Notes under the pieces: model-generated
The model's input: the letters and a program-made list of their open reading frames with translations, nothing else
What the model was told of the DNA's origin: nothing
Database searches by the model: none
In this document: positions 24,506-33,826 of the stretch, one piece after another
Position numbering within the stretch: the first letter of the stretch is position 1
Layout: every line of letters starts with the position of its first letter
Made by a program: the position numbers and the translations under genes
Assembly: GCA_003231645.1 (NCBI GenBank)
Contig: QIIW01000098.1
Span: forward strand, 1 to 34,021
Reading direction: 5' to 3'
Length of the DNA stretch: 34,021 nt
From: Acidimicrobiia bacterium
Lineage (GTDB): Bacteria > Actinomycetota > Acidimicrobiia > Acidimicrobiales > Aldehydirespiratoraceae

Positions 24506-25882
24506 ATGGCTGATGTGACAATGCCCCAACTCGGTGAGACCGTCACCGAGGGAACCATCACCAAGTGGTTCAAGAACGTCGGCGACGCCGTCGAGATGGA
24601 CGAGATCCTGTTCGAGATCTCCACCGACAAGGTCGATTCGGAAGTGCCGTCGCCGGTGGCGGGAATCCTCCAGGAGATCCTCGCCCAGGAAAACGACGTG
24701 GTCGAGGTGGGTCAGGTGCTGGCCCGTGTCGTCGAGGCCGGGGCTGAGGCCCCCCCTCCTGACCCCGACGATTCGCCGCCGGCCGATACCCCGGCACCAC
24801 CCCGGCCGCCCGAGGTCGCCGCCACCCCGCCGCCGGTCGTCCCCCCGCCTCCACCGCCACCCGCTCCACCGGCGCCGGCGGTCGAGGCCGCGCCGTCCTC
24901 GGGAGGGGCCGGTCGGGTCCTGTCCCCCGTGGTCAGGCGTCTGCTCGCCGACCACGGTCTCGATGCGTCGGCGGTCACCGGCACCGGTCTCGGCGGTCGC
25001 ATCACCAGGTCCGACGTCGAGAAGCTGATCCAGGCCCAGGCTCAAACGGCATCCACAGCCGCGCCGGTACCCCCGCCTCCGCCCCCGCCCGCGCTCGCTC
25101 CGCCCCCCGCGGCTGCTTCCCCGGCCGTGGTCGGCCCGGTGCCGCTGCCCACCGTTGCCGTCGGGCAGCGTGATCAGGTCGTTGCGCTCAGCAACATCCG
25201 AAAACGCACCGCTGAACACATGGTGATGTCGAAACACACGTCGCCCCATGTGCTCACCGCCATGGAAATCGACTACGAGCGGGTCGAGCAGGTCCGCAAG
25301 GCGGTCAAAGCCGCCTGGAGGGCCGATGAGGGGTTCAGCCTCACCTATCTTCCGTTCATTGCGCGAGCCGTTGTCGATGCGCTCCGCGAATACCCTCGGC
25401 TCAACGCCAGCTTCGGGGGTGATCACCTTGTCGTCCACGAACAGGTCAACCTGGCGATAGCGGTCGATCTCGACTTCGATGGCCTGCTGGCACCCGTGGT
25501 GAAGAACGCCGACGGCAAGCGCCTGCGACAGATAGCCCGTGAAATCGTCGATGTGGCCGGGCGGGCTCGCACCAAGCAGTTGGTGCCCGACGATTTGTCG
25601 GGCGGAACGTTCACTCTCACCAATGCCGGCCAGTACGGCACGATGATGCAGTTCCCGATCATCAACCAACCGCAGGTGGCGATCCTCTCCACCGACGGAG
25701 TGCAGCGCAAGCCCGTGGTGGTGACCGACGGATTCGGAAACGAGTCGATCGCGATCCATTCGGTGGGCGTGCTTGCCATGGCCTGGGACCATCGTGCCTT
25801 CGATGGCGCCTACGCCGCGGCGTTCATGCACCGCATCAGGGAGATCATCGAAACCCGCGACTGGGAGGCTGAGGTCCGCTGA
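24506..25882 (+). CDS. 2-oxoacid dehydrogenase E2 acyltransferase
   Basis: 458 aa. One lipoyl domain (residues 1-80, lipoylated K42 in STDKVDSEVPSP), a proline-rich linker, an E3/E1-binding domain (about 135-172, RVLSPVVRRLLADHGLDA), a second proline-rich linker and the catalytic domain ending with H429 and D433 in AWDHRAFDGAYAA. In Actinobacteria this E2 often serves pyruvate dehydrogenase and may serve other complexes, so acetyl- versus succinyltransferase is not fixed here (DlaT/SucB). GAGG at 24497-24500 precedes ATG 24506. It lies between lpd and the lipoate genes that modify it. Confidence 0.94.
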   Translation: MADVTMPQLGETVTEGTITKWFKNVGDAVEMDEILFEISTDKVDSEVPSPVAGILQEILAQENDVVEVGQVLARVVEAGAEAPPPDPDDSPPADTPAPPRPPEVAATPPPVVPPPPPPPAPPAPAVEAAPSSGGAGRVLSPVVRRLLADHGLDASAVTGTGLGGRITRSDVEKLIQAQAQTASTAAPVPPPPPPPALAPPPAAASPAVVGPVPLPTVAVGQRDQVVALSNIRKRTAEHMVMSKHTSPHVLTAMEIDYERVEQVRKAVKAAWRADEGFSLTYLPFIARAVVDALREYPRLNASFGGDHLVVHEQVNLAIAVDLDFDGLLAPVVKNADGKRLRQIAREIVDVAGRARTKQLVPDDLSGGTFTLTNAGQYGTMMQFPIINQPQVAILSTDGVQRKPVVVTDGFGNESIAIHSVGVLAMAWDHRAFDGAYAAAFMHRIREIIETRDWEAEVR

Positions 25883-25905
25883 CCGCCACACTCGCCACTG
25901 CGCCG

Positions 25906-27591
25906 ATGCTCCGGATCCGCTGGCTGGGTCGGGTCGGATACCACGACTCCCTCGTCTTGCAGCATCAGCTGTTCGACGGATCGCCCGACGATCATTTGCT
26001 GCTGCTCGAGCATCCCGACGTGATCACACTCGGTCGGCGCGCCGACACGTCGCACCTTCTGGTGGATGTCGAACAATTCGGCGCCGAGGTCGTCGAGGCC
26101 GATCGGGGCGGCGATGTCACCTATCATGGCCCCGGTCAGTTGGTTGGATACCCGATACTCACCGTGCCGGGCAAGCGGGGGGGTGGCATGGCCGACACCG
26201 TGGCCTACGTCGACGGGGTCGAGCAACTCATCATCGACGTGCTCGGCGATCTCGGTCTCGCCGGTGGGCGGATCGCCGGCAGCACCGGGGTGTGGATCGA
26301 CCCGGACGGGTCGCGGCCGCGCAAGATCGCGGCGATCGGCGTGCGTCTGTCGAGAGCTCGGTCGATGCACGGCTTCTCTCTCAACGTCGACCCCGACATG
26401 GAGTGGTTCTCGCGGATCGTTCCGTGCGGAATCACCGACAAGGGCGTGACCTCGCTCGTCGCCGAGGGTGTCGATGTCTCGATGCGCGAGGTCGTCGATC
26501 TCGTGGCGACCAGGGCGTCGCAGCGGTGGGCCGGCACCGGTGGCGTTGAGCGGGCCGACGTGGCATGGCGGGCCGACGATGCCGGTCTCGCTCCGTTCAG
26601 CAGGGGTGAGGGTCCGGGTGGCCCGATCGGTCGCCACGGCGTCGGGTACGGCGACTGCGCCGATGGCACGTCGGCACGTCTGCTCGGACGCCTGGCCGAG
26701 GCCGGCGTCGGTTCGGCCGACCCGGTCCGGCTCAGGGCCCGCAAACCCGAGTGGATGAAGGTGCGCCTCGACCACGGTCGGACCTTCCGCCTGACCCGCT
26801 CCACCCTGCGGGATCTCGACCTGGTCACCGTCTGCGAGGAGGCGGGCTGCCCCAACGCATCGGAGTGCTGGAACGACGGCACCGCCACGTTCATGATTCT
26901 CGGCGAGCGTTGCACCCGCGCTTGCGGCTTCTGCCTGGTCGACACCCGAAAGCCGCTGGTGCCCGATACCGACGAGGCCGCCAGGGTGGCTGAGGCGGTC
27001 GAACGAATGGGTCTCTCACACGCCGTCGTCACCATGGTCGCCCGCGACGATCTCGCCGACGGAGGCGCGGGGGCGGTGGCCGAAACGGTCGCTGCCATCC
27101 GGAGTCGCTGCCCCGGCACGTCGGTCGAGACGTTGATCTCCGACATGAAGGGTGACCCGGCGGCGCTGTCGGTTGTGTTCGATTCTTCGCCCGACGTCCT
27201 CAACCACAACGTCGAGACGGTGGCCAGGCTCCAGCGCGCGGTGAGACCGTCGGCCGGTTACGCCCGAAGCCTGTCGGTGTTGTCGAGAGCCAAGCAGAGC
27301 GGCCTCGTCACCAAATCGTCGCTGATCGTGGGTATGGGTGAGACCCACGACGAAATCGTGCAGACGCTCGCCGACCTGCACGCCATAGGTACCGACATCG
27401 TCACCATCGGTCAATACCTGCGTCCCACGTCACATCATCTCCCCGTCGCCAGGTGGTGGGAGCCCGAGATGTTCGTGCGATGGAAGCACATCGGCGAGGA
27501 GATGGGTATCGGTCACGTGGAGTCGTCGCCGCTCACCCGTTCGAGCTACCACGCCGCGCACGCGGCCCGCAAGGTGTCGGCCGGTCGTTGA
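25906..27591 (+). CDS. Fused lipoyl(octanoyl) transferase LipB and lipoyl synthase LipA
   Basis: 561 aa, two enzymes in one chain. Residues 1-205 are LipB, moving octanoate from acyl carrier protein to E2: RGGDVTYHGPGQLVGYPIL, K140 (RKIAAIG) and catalytic C174 (VPCGITDKGVTSL). After a linker of about 70 residues, residues 279-561 are LipA, a radical SAM enzyme inserting two sulfurs: auxiliary-cluster C310, C315, C321 (CEEAGCPNASEC), radical SAM C336, C340, C343 (CTRACGFC), and the C-terminal RSSYHAA. All catalytic residues are intact. ATG 25906 starts 23 nt after the E2 stop. The usual arrangement is two separate genes. Confidence 0.94.
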   Translation: MLRIRWLGRVGYHDSLVLQHQLFDGSPDDHLLLLEHPDVITLGRRADTSHLLVDVEQFGAEVVEADRGGDVTYHGPGQLVGYPILTVPGKRGGGMADTVAYVDGVEQLIIDVLGDLGLAGGRIAGSTGVWIDPDGSRPRKIAAIGVRLSRARSMHGFSLNVDPDMEWFSRIVPCGITDKGVTSLVAEGVDVSMREVVDLVATRASQRWAGTGGVERADVAWRADDAGLAPFSRGEGPGGPIGRHGVGYGDCADGTSARLLGRLAEAGVGSADPVRLRARKPEWMKVRLDHGRTFRLTRSTLRDLDLVTVCEEAGCPNASECWNDGTATFMILGERCTRACGFCLVDTRKPLVPDTDEAARVAEAVERMGLSHAVVTMVARDDLADGGAGAVAETVAAIRSRCPGTSVETLISDMKGDPAALSVVFDSSPDVLNHNVETVARLQRAVRPSAGYARSLSVLSRAKQSGLVTKSSLIVGMGETHDEIVQTLADLHAIGTDIVTIGQYLRPTSHHLPVARWWEPEMFVRWKHIGEEMGIGHVESSPLTRSSYHAAHAARKVSAGR

Positions 27592-27601
27592 CGCCGGGAT
27601 C

Positions 27602-27618
27602 TGCAAACGCTTACATGA
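27602..27618. promoter_or_regulatory. LacI-type operator upstream of the alpha-glucosidase gene
   Basis: TGCAAACGCTTACATGA contains the palindromic AAACGCTT/AAGCGTTT core typical of LacI/CRE operators. Its reverse complement matches the site at 30350-30366 at 16 of 17 positions. The local LacI regulator is the obvious candidate to bind both. Confidence 0.75.
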
Positions 27619-27660
27619 GTGCGGCGCAACTGGTCGCCCCTTCCCGATCGTGAGAATTCA

Positions 27661-29262
27661 TTGAGTGATGCCGGTGTTCCCGCATGGTTGTCCAACTCGG
27701 TTGGCTACGAGGTCTACATAAGGTCGTTCGGCGACGGTAACGCTGACGGGATCGGCGACATGGTCGGGCTGCTCCCACATCTCGATCACCTGGCGTGGCT
27801 GGGGGTCGACGTCGTGTGGATCACGCCCTTCTACCCGTCGCCGATGGCCGACTACGGCTACGACGTGGCCGACTACGAGGGAGTGGCGCCCGAGTTCGGC
27901 ACCCTCGATGATTTTGACCGGGTTGTGGCGCGCGCCCATGATCTCGGCCTGAGGGTCGTGGTCGACATCGTCCCCAACCACACCAGTGACGTCCATGCGT
28001 GGTTCGAGGCTTCGCGCTCCGATCCCGAGGGTGACCACCGCGACTACTACATCTGGCGCGACCCCGCGCCAGGCGGCGGTCCACCCAACAACTGGATGAG
28101 CCACTTCGGCGGGCCGGCGTGGACGCTCGACGAGGCAAGTGGCCAGTACTACCTCCACCTGTTCCTGCCCGAGCAGCCTGATCTGAATTGGCGTAACCCG
28201 GCCGTGAGGTCGGAGTTCGAGAAAATCCTCCGGTTCTGGCTCGACCGAGGTGTCGACGGCTTTCGCATCGATGTGGCCCACGCCCTCATCAAGGACGAGC
28301 AGCTCAGGGACAACCCGATGCTGATGCCTCTCGACGGGGTGACCGACGCCAGCTACCGGTTCATCTGCATGGACCACCGCTACGACCTGACCCAACCGGA
28401 GACTCTCGACATCTACCGATCGTGGCGACACATCGTCGAGCAGTACGACGCCGTGCTCATCGGCGAGACCTATGTTCTCGATCCGGCAGATCTGGCGAAG
28501 ATGCTCCCCGGCGATGGCCTGCACATCGGCTTCTGGTTCACGCCGATGCACATGGAATGGGAGGCGGGCGCCATTCGCCGCACGCTGTCCGCTGCCACTG
28601 AAGCGGTTCCGGCCGGTGTCGGATGGGTCCAGAGCAGTCACGACGAGTCACGGCCGGTGGCGCGCTACGGCGGCGGCGATCTCGGTCGTCGTCGTTCGCT
28701 TGGGCTGAGCGTTCTGATGATGGGGCTGCCCGGGGTGCCCTTCATTTACCAAGGCGAGGAACTCGGCCTCGACGACGGCGTCGTTCCCGCCGATCAGCTC
28801 ACCGATCCGCTGGCGGTACGCAACGAGGATTCGGTCGGCCGCGACGCCTGTCGAACCCCAATGCCGTGGGGCCCCGGACCGAACCTCGGCTTCTCCACCG
28901 CGGCCCGGACCTGGCTGCCCATTGGTCACGGTGTGGAGTGGAGCGTCGCCTCGGAGATGGCCGATCCCCGGTCGCATCTCAATCGGGTGAGGGAACTATT
29001 GCGGGTCCGATGTGCCATCACCGACCTGGCCACCATGCCCACCCGGTGGCACGACTGCCCCGGTGATCTCGTGGGGTTCTCCCGAGGCGATCACATTTTC
29101 GTTCTCAACGTCGGCGACACCGTGGCGTCATGGCAACCCGGCGGCAGATGGGACTGTGTCTACCGATCGGTGGGATTCGAGACCGATTCGAGCATGTCCG
29201 AGATCTCGCTGGTGCCGGCAGAGGCCGTGATCCTCGCTCGATCAGCACCTGGTCCGACATGA
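27661..29262 (+). CDS. GH13 alpha-glucosidase
   Basis: 533 aa intracellular GH13 enzyme (no signal peptide) that splits alpha-glucosides such as maltose, sucrose or trehalulose-like sugars into glucose. The four conserved regions are DIVPNHTS, nucleophile D204 in GFRIDVAHAL, acid/base E269 in IGETYVL, and H327-D328 in QSSHDESR. I chose TTG 27661 (MSDAGVPAWLSNSVGYEVY) because family members start close to this point; earlier frames lack support. The LacI gene begins in its stop codon (ATGA). An operator lies upstream, so expression is presumably induced by the sugar. Confidence 0.9.
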   Translation: MSDAGVPAWLSNSVGYEVYIRSFGDGNADGIGDMVGLLPHLDHLAWLGVDVVWITPFYPSPMADYGYDVADYEGVAPEFGTLDDFDRVVARAHDLGLRVVVDIVPNHTSDVHAWFEASRSDPEGDHRDYYIWRDPAPGGGPPNNWMSHFGGPAWTLDEASGQYYLHLFLPEQPDLNWRNPAVRSEFEKILRFWLDRGVDGFRIDVAHALIKDEQLRDNPMLMPLDGVTDASYRFICMDHRYDLTQPETLDIYRSWRHIVEQYDAVLIGETYVLDPADLAKMLPGDGLHIGFWFTPMHMEWEAGAIRRTLSAATEAVPAGVGWVQSSHDESRPVARYGGGDLGRRRSLGLSVLMMGLPGVPFIYQGEELGLDDGVVPADQLTDPLAVRNEDSVGRDACRTPMPWGPGPNLGFSTAARTWLPIGHGVEWSVASEMADPRSHLNRVRELLRVRCAITDLATMPTRWHDCPGDLVGFSRGDHIFVLNVGDTVASWQPGGRWDCVYRSVGFETDSSMSEISLVPAEAVILARSAPGPT

Positions 29263-30275
29263 CCGATCCGAGTGGTCGGGGAGGACGGGCCAGAATCGAG
29301 GATGTCGCCTCGATGGCCGGTGTGTCGGTGGCGACGGTGAGCCGCGCTCTGCGTGGCCTCCCCAATGTCGCCGAATCGACGCGTGGGCGGGTCGAGAGGG
29401 CAGCCGAAGCCCTCAACTATCACGCGCTGCCGAGTGCCAGTGGACTGGCGTCGGGTCACAGCAGCAATGTGTCGATCGCGGTACCGGTTCTCAACTCCTG
29501 GTATTTCTCCGAGGTGGTCGCCGGTGCCGAGGCGGTCCTGTCGGAGTCCGGCTATTCACTTTCGGTCACCGCGGTGCCGAGCCCCGAGGAACGGCTCGGA
29601 TTCGTCCGCGGCTCGGCGGCGTCGCGTGCCGCTGAGGGGCTGATAATGGTCGACCTACCGCTTGACGATGCCGAAATAGAGATGCTCCGTGCCGCGCCGC
29701 TCGGCGTTGTCACCACGGGATTCGACTGTGTGGTGTTCCCTTCGGTCGTGGTCGACAATGTGGGGATCGGATTCAAGGCCACCCAACATTTGATCGACCG
29801 GGGCCACACCCGGATCGGATTGTTGAACGGGCAGTCGGAGGATCCGCTCCACTTCACGGTTCCCAACGATCGTGCCCGCGGGTATGAGCAGTGCCTCTCG
29901 GCGGCCGGGGTGAGCCCCGATCCACGACTCGCTTGCAAGGGGAATTTCTCGACCGCGGGCGGCCTCGCGGCGATGGCCGAGTTGTTGAGGCTGTCGGACC
30001 CGCCGTCGGCGGTATTCGCCATGTCCGACGAGATGGCCTTCGGGGCGATCTGGGCGGCCCGCAATGCCGGCCTCTCGATCCCCGAGGACCTGGCGGTGAT
30101 CGGGGTCGACAACCATGACCTCGCCGAGATGATGGGCCTCACCACGATATGTCAGGACGTCGACCAGCACGGTGTGGTGGCGGCGCGGCGCCTGGTCGAG
30201 GTGCTCGAAGGTCGGGGTGCCGCCGCTGGGCCGGTCGAAGTTGCCACGCGCCTGATCGTGAGAACCACGACCTGA
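29259..30275 (+). CDS. LacI-family transcriptional regulator
   Basis: 338 aa. The N-terminal helix-turn-helix is ARIEDVASMAGVSVATVSRA with the hinge-helix region ending SASGLASGHSSN, followed by a periplasmic-binding-protein-like sugar domain (VSIAVPVLNSWYFSEVV; AVFAMSDEMAFGAIWA; VIGVDNHDLAEMMGLTTI). Cotranscribed with the alpha-glucosidase (4-nt overlap). By position it controls both this unit and the transporter downstream through the two nearly identical operators. Effector probably an alpha-glucoside. Confidence 0.93.
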   Translation: MTDPSGRGGRARIEDVASMAGVSVATVSRALRGLPNVAESTRGRVERAAEALNYHALPSASGLASGHSSNVSIAVPVLNSWYFSEVVAGAEAVLSESGYSLSVTAVPSPEERLGFVRGSAASRAAEGLIMVDLPLDDAEIEMLRAAPLGVVTTGFDCVVFPSVVVDNVGIGFKATQHLIDRGHTRIGLLNGQSEDPLHFTVPNDRARGYEQCLSAAGVSPDPRLACKGNFSTAGGLAAMAELLRLSDPPSAVFAMSDEMAFGAIWAARNAGLSIPEDLAVIGVDNHDLAEMMGLTTICQDVDQHGVVAARRLVEVLEGRGAAAGPVEVATRLIVRTTT

Positions 30276-30349
30276 GCACGCCGCGCCGTGAACCTCCTGC
30301 CGCCCGGTTTCGACGCGAATGTCGGCTGGCGCTTGATCCACGACCCGAT

Positions 30350-30366
30350 TCATGTAAGCGTTTTCA
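30350..30366. promoter_or_regulatory. LacI-type operator upstream of the sugar ABC transporter
   Basis: TCATGTAAGCGTTTTCA; in the opposite orientation it is the same sequence as the operator at 27602-27618 except for one base. It lies 77 nt before the binding-protein start, in the 167-bp gap after lacI. Confidence 0.75.
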
Positions 30367-30442
30367 GGCGCGCCCCGCCGGGGCCCGTGATTCAACCTCC
30401 GTTCCTACCTCTGGTCGGACGGGGTCCTTGGGAGGAGACAAC

Positions 30443-31790
30443 ATGAAGTCAAGATGGCTCAAGCTGCTCGCGGTGGTGATGGTGTTCTCGGCCATCGCGG
30501 CTGCGTGTGGCAGCGACAGCGGGTCGACCAATACCGCTTCACCGACCACCGCCGCACCCAGCGGGAACTCCGTGCTGGCGGGAACGTCGGTCACGATCAC
30601 GGGTCCGGAGCGGGCCGAGGAAGAGGCTGGAGCAATCCAGAAGGCCCTCGATGTGTTCGCCAAGGCCAACAACATGACGATCACCTATTCCGGTGACGTC
30701 GACTGGGAGGCCAACATCAACGTGCAGGTCGCGGGGCAACCCGCCCGACATCTCGATCTTCCCCCAGCCCGGCAAGCTCGCCGATTTTGCCCGGGCCGGT
30801 GACCTGAAGCCTTTGGGTGACACCGCCGCGGCTGCCACCGCCGCCAATTGGGCCCCGTCCTGGACCGTCTTCGGCAAGGTGGACGGCGTGCAGTACGGTG
30901 TCCCGGTCAAGACCGACCTCAAGTCTCTGGTGTGGTACCAGCCGCAGCGTTTCGCCGATGCCGGCTATGAGGTTCCGACCACGTGGGACGACCTCGTCAA
31001 ACTCAGCAACCAGATGATCGCTGATGGCAACACGCCGTGGTGTGTCGGTATCGAGTCGGGCCAGGCCACCGGCTGGCCGTTCACCGACTGGGTCGAGGAT
31101 CTCATGCTTCGCAAGTACGGCGCCGACGTCTACGACCAGTGGGTCAGCCACGAGATTCCGTTCAATGACCCCCGCGTGGTCGAGGTGTTCAACATGGTCG
31201 GTGACCTGTGGAACACCGATGGCGCCGTGTTCGCCTCCGGCGGATCGATCGCCGCCACCGCCTTCCAGGACAACGGCCAGCCGTTGGTCGACGGCGACTG
31301 CTTCATGCATCGTCAGGCATCGTTCTACGCCGCCTTCTTCCCCGACGGCACCAAGTTCGCCGACGGATCCCCCGAAGCGGTCGACGTGTTCTACTTCCCG
31401 GCGATCAAGGGTGACAAGCCCGTGCTGGGCGCCGGCACCCTGGCCGCCGGATTCAACGACAAGCCGGCCACCGAGGCGGTACTCGAGTACATGTCGACCG
31501 CGGCTTACGCCGAAGCTCGTCAGAACGCCCAGACTGCCCTCAAGGGTGGTGGCCTCTCGGGCTTCCTGTCTGCTGCCAAAGGGCAGGACATGAGCATCTA
31601 TCAGCCGCTCGAGAAGTCGTTCATCGACATCCTGGCCAGCGCCGATCCGGTTCGGTTCGACGGTTCGGACCTGATGCCCGCCGACGTCGGCGCCGGCACG
31701 TTCTGGAGCGAGGGCACCTCGTTCGTGAACGGCGACGAGACCGCGCAGCAGGCTGCCGACAAGATCGAGGCTTCCTGGCCTGCCGGCTGA
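30443..31790 (+). pseudogene. Alpha-glucoside ABC transporter binding lipoprotein, frameshifted
   Basis: ATG 30443 follows GGAGGAG (30431-30437). The N-terminus KSRWLKLLAVVMVFSAIAAAC is a lipoprotein signal, then a Ser/Thr linker and SVTITGPERAEEEAGAIQKA up to NINVQVAG. There the frame breaks: the next frame continues GNPPDISIFPQPGKLADFAR to the normal end at 31790. The run GGGG at 30733-30736 has one base too many; dropping one G gives QVAGNPPDISIF and a full protein of about 448 aa. The FPQPG motif is typical of AglE-like alpha-glucoside binding proteins. It is either a recent inactivating mutation or a sequence error. Confidence 0.85.
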
Positions 31791-31817
31791 GAGTCTCGAA
31801 TTGAGTGAGCGATGAAT

Positions 31818-31849
31818 CGGGGGTGCCGTCGAGAACGGCGGCACCCCCG
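31818..31849 (+). terminator. Strong hairpin between the binding protein and permease genes
   Basis: CGGGGGTGCCG pairs perfectly with CGGCACCCCCG (11 bp, loop about 10 nt). No T-run follows. Between a binding-protein gene and its permease this is typically an attenuator or an RNA stabiliser that raises the amount of binding protein relative to permease. Confidence 0.6.
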
Positions 31850-32010
31850 GTGTCGTGATAGGTATTGGCGCGTCAACCTGTGGACTTGCCGGGGGTAGTG
31901 AGTGGGGAAAGTCGTTGAAACTCTGGTGAGCGTCGTGGTGGCCGTGTCGGCCAGCGCAGCGATCTGGGTCGGCGCCAACCTGTTGTTCAATCAGGTCACC
32001 ACGCGATGGC

Positions 32011-33825
32011 GTGCGCTTCAACACCATCGCGGGGGCCTCGGCGGGCTTCATTTTGATGGTCGTCCTCGATGGCAACGGATTGCTACTCCCGCTCGGCCCG
32101 AACTCCGACACGATCGGCACGATTCCGGCCTTCCTCTGGACTCCGTTGATCGGAGCGGTGGTGTTCGGGGCGCTGGCCGGGTTCCTTTCGACGGTGGACG
32201 GGTCGGCGCGGCGGCGACTGGTCTCGGTCGTGATGTTCGGGGTCATCGGTGTGGCCATCGGGCTGTTGATCGACAACCCGTATCAACCTTCATTCGGCTA
32301 CGGGGCCCTCGGGGGCTGGACGATCGGGTTGGCGGCCACGGGCGCGGTGGTGTCGGGCCTGAGGCATCGTCCGGCTGTCAACGGGGCCGCGGTCGGGGCG
32401 GCGATCGGCTGGATCGTCGGCGGGTTCGGAGCGGCGACTCTCGGTACCGGTTCGATGTTCGAGGCTTTGATCGGTGTCGTGGTGCCCGCCCTGCTCCTCG
32501 GGTGGAGGTTCGGCCGAACCGGCAACGCCGACGTTGTGTCTCGTGGTCGTATCGACGCGGGCTCGAGGGCCTTCATTTTCCTCACACCCGCGTTGGCGTT
32601 CGTCGCCGTCACGTTGGTGATCCCCACCGTTCGGACCGTTTATCTGTCTCTGCTCGACCGGCGCTCCGTGAACTTCGTCTGGTTCGAGAACTACAGCTCG
32701 GTGTTCAGCGGTTCCGACAGCCTTGATCTGAGCAACTGGGCCCAGATCTTCACGAGTCGGTTGTTCTTCATAGGCATCGCAATACTGGCGTTCTCCCTCG
32801 CCATTGCCTGGGCCAACCGCCACGGCAGTGGCCAGGCATTCGAGCTGGGAGGCCCGGTGATCGCACCGTTCACGGTGGCCGTGGTCTTGCTGGTCTTCGC
32901 CGCCTTCACCGTCCTGCGGGGCACGATCATCAACAACCTCTGGTGGGTGTTCACGGTCACGGCCGCGTCGACGGCGCTCGGGTTGGCGATCGCCGTACTG
33001 GCTGATCGGGCCAAGCTCGAGTCGATAGCCAAGTCGATCATCTTCATGCCCATGGCCGTGTCACTCGTGGGTGCCAGCATCATCTGGCGTTTCATGTACG
33101 TGGCGAGAAACGAGAACAAGCCCCAGACCGGGGTGATCAATTGGCTCTGGGTCGGGTTGGGCCGGCTCAGCACCGGAAGTGGCCGACCCACGTTCATCAT
33201 CGCCGGCCTGATCGCCGTCTCGGGCCTGGGTCTGGTGGTGATGCTGGCCCGTGCCTTGGTGAGGCGAAGATACAAGACCGTGCCGATGATGGTCGTACTG
33301 TCCGCCGGGATCGGCTGGTTGTTCCTGCGCTATGTCGGTTCAGGCGTCGGCGGCATTCGCACCAACAGCGCCGGTGTCCTGAAGGCCAAGCCGATTCTCT
33401 TCGTGCAGGAGCCGCCGTTCAACAATTTTTGGCTGATGGTGATCCTGATCTGGATCGAGACCGGATTCGCAATGGTGATCCTGTCGGCCGCCATCAAGGC
33501 GGTGCCATCGGAACTCATCGAGGCGGCCAAGGTGGATGGAGCCGACGAGTCGCAGGTTTTTTGGCGGATAACCATGCCCCAGATCGCAACGACCATCGGT
33601 GTGGTGGTCGTCACTTTGGTCGTCCTCGTGATGAAGGTGTTCGACATAGTGAAGGTGGTCACCAACGGCCAGTTCGGTACTCAGGTGTTGGCCAACGACA
33701 TGTTCAACTCGGCGTTCAGCAACTTCAATACCGGACGCGGTGCGGCCCTCGCGGTGATCTTGTTCCTGTCGGTGTTGCCGGTGATGGTGATCAACATCCG
33801 GCGCATGCAGAAGGGAGCGGCCTGA
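32011..33825 (+). CDS. Sugar ABC transporter permease 1, with an extra N-terminal membrane region
   Basis: 604 aa from GTG 32011. The C-terminal half is a binding-protein-dependent permease with the EAA loop ELIEAAKVDGADESQVFWRITMPQ that docks the ATPase; RAFIFLTPALAFVAVTLVIP is the usual first core helix. An added N-terminal region of about 190 residues holds several hydrophobic helices. The gene probably starts at GTG 31902: that frame gives GKVVETLVSVVVAVSASAAI and LLFNQVTTRW, a helix normal for these permeases, and would join FNTIAGASAGF if one base near 32000-32015 were removed. So a second frameshift or sequence error is likely. AglF-like by context. Confidence 0.85.
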   Translation: MRFNTIAGASAGFILMVVLDGNGLLLPLGPNSDTIGTIPAFLWTPLIGAVVFGALAGFLSTVDGSARRRLVSVVMFGVIGVAIGLLIDNPYQPSFGYGALGGWTIGLAATGAVVSGLRHRPAVNGAAVGAAIGWIVGGFGAATLGTGSMFEALIGVVVPALLLGWRFGRTGNADVVSRGRIDAGSRAFIFLTPALAFVAVTLVIPTVRTVYLSLLDRRSVNFVWFENYSSVFSGSDSLDLSNWAQIFTSRLFFIGIAILAFSLAIAWANRHGSGQAFELGGPVIAPFTVAVVLLVFAAFTVLRGTIINNLWWVFTVTAASTALGLAIAVLADRAKLESIAKSIIFMPMAVSLVGASIIWRFMYVARNENKPQTGVINWLWVGLGRLSTGSGRPTFIIAGLIAVSGLGLVVMLARALVRRRYKTVPMMVVLSAGIGWLFLRYVGSGVGGIRTNSAGVLKAKPILFVQEPPFNNFWLMVILIWIETGFAMVILSAAIKAVPSELIEAAKVDGADESQVFWRITMPQIATTIGVVVVTLVVLVMKVFDIVKVVTNGQFGTQVLANDMFNSAFSNFNTGRGAALAVILFLSVLPVMVINIRRMQKGAA

Positions 33826-33826
33826 C

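Noticed and set aside
22993..25891. Two long minus-strand reading frames opposite lpdA and the E2 gene
   Set aside because: Antisense shadows with no recognisable domains; the plus-strand genes carry complete motifs.
30717..32276. 519-codon minus-strand frame opposite the sugar binding protein
   Set aside because: No domain, rich in Arg/Gly/Pro shadows; the plus strand encodes a recognisable protein in two frames.
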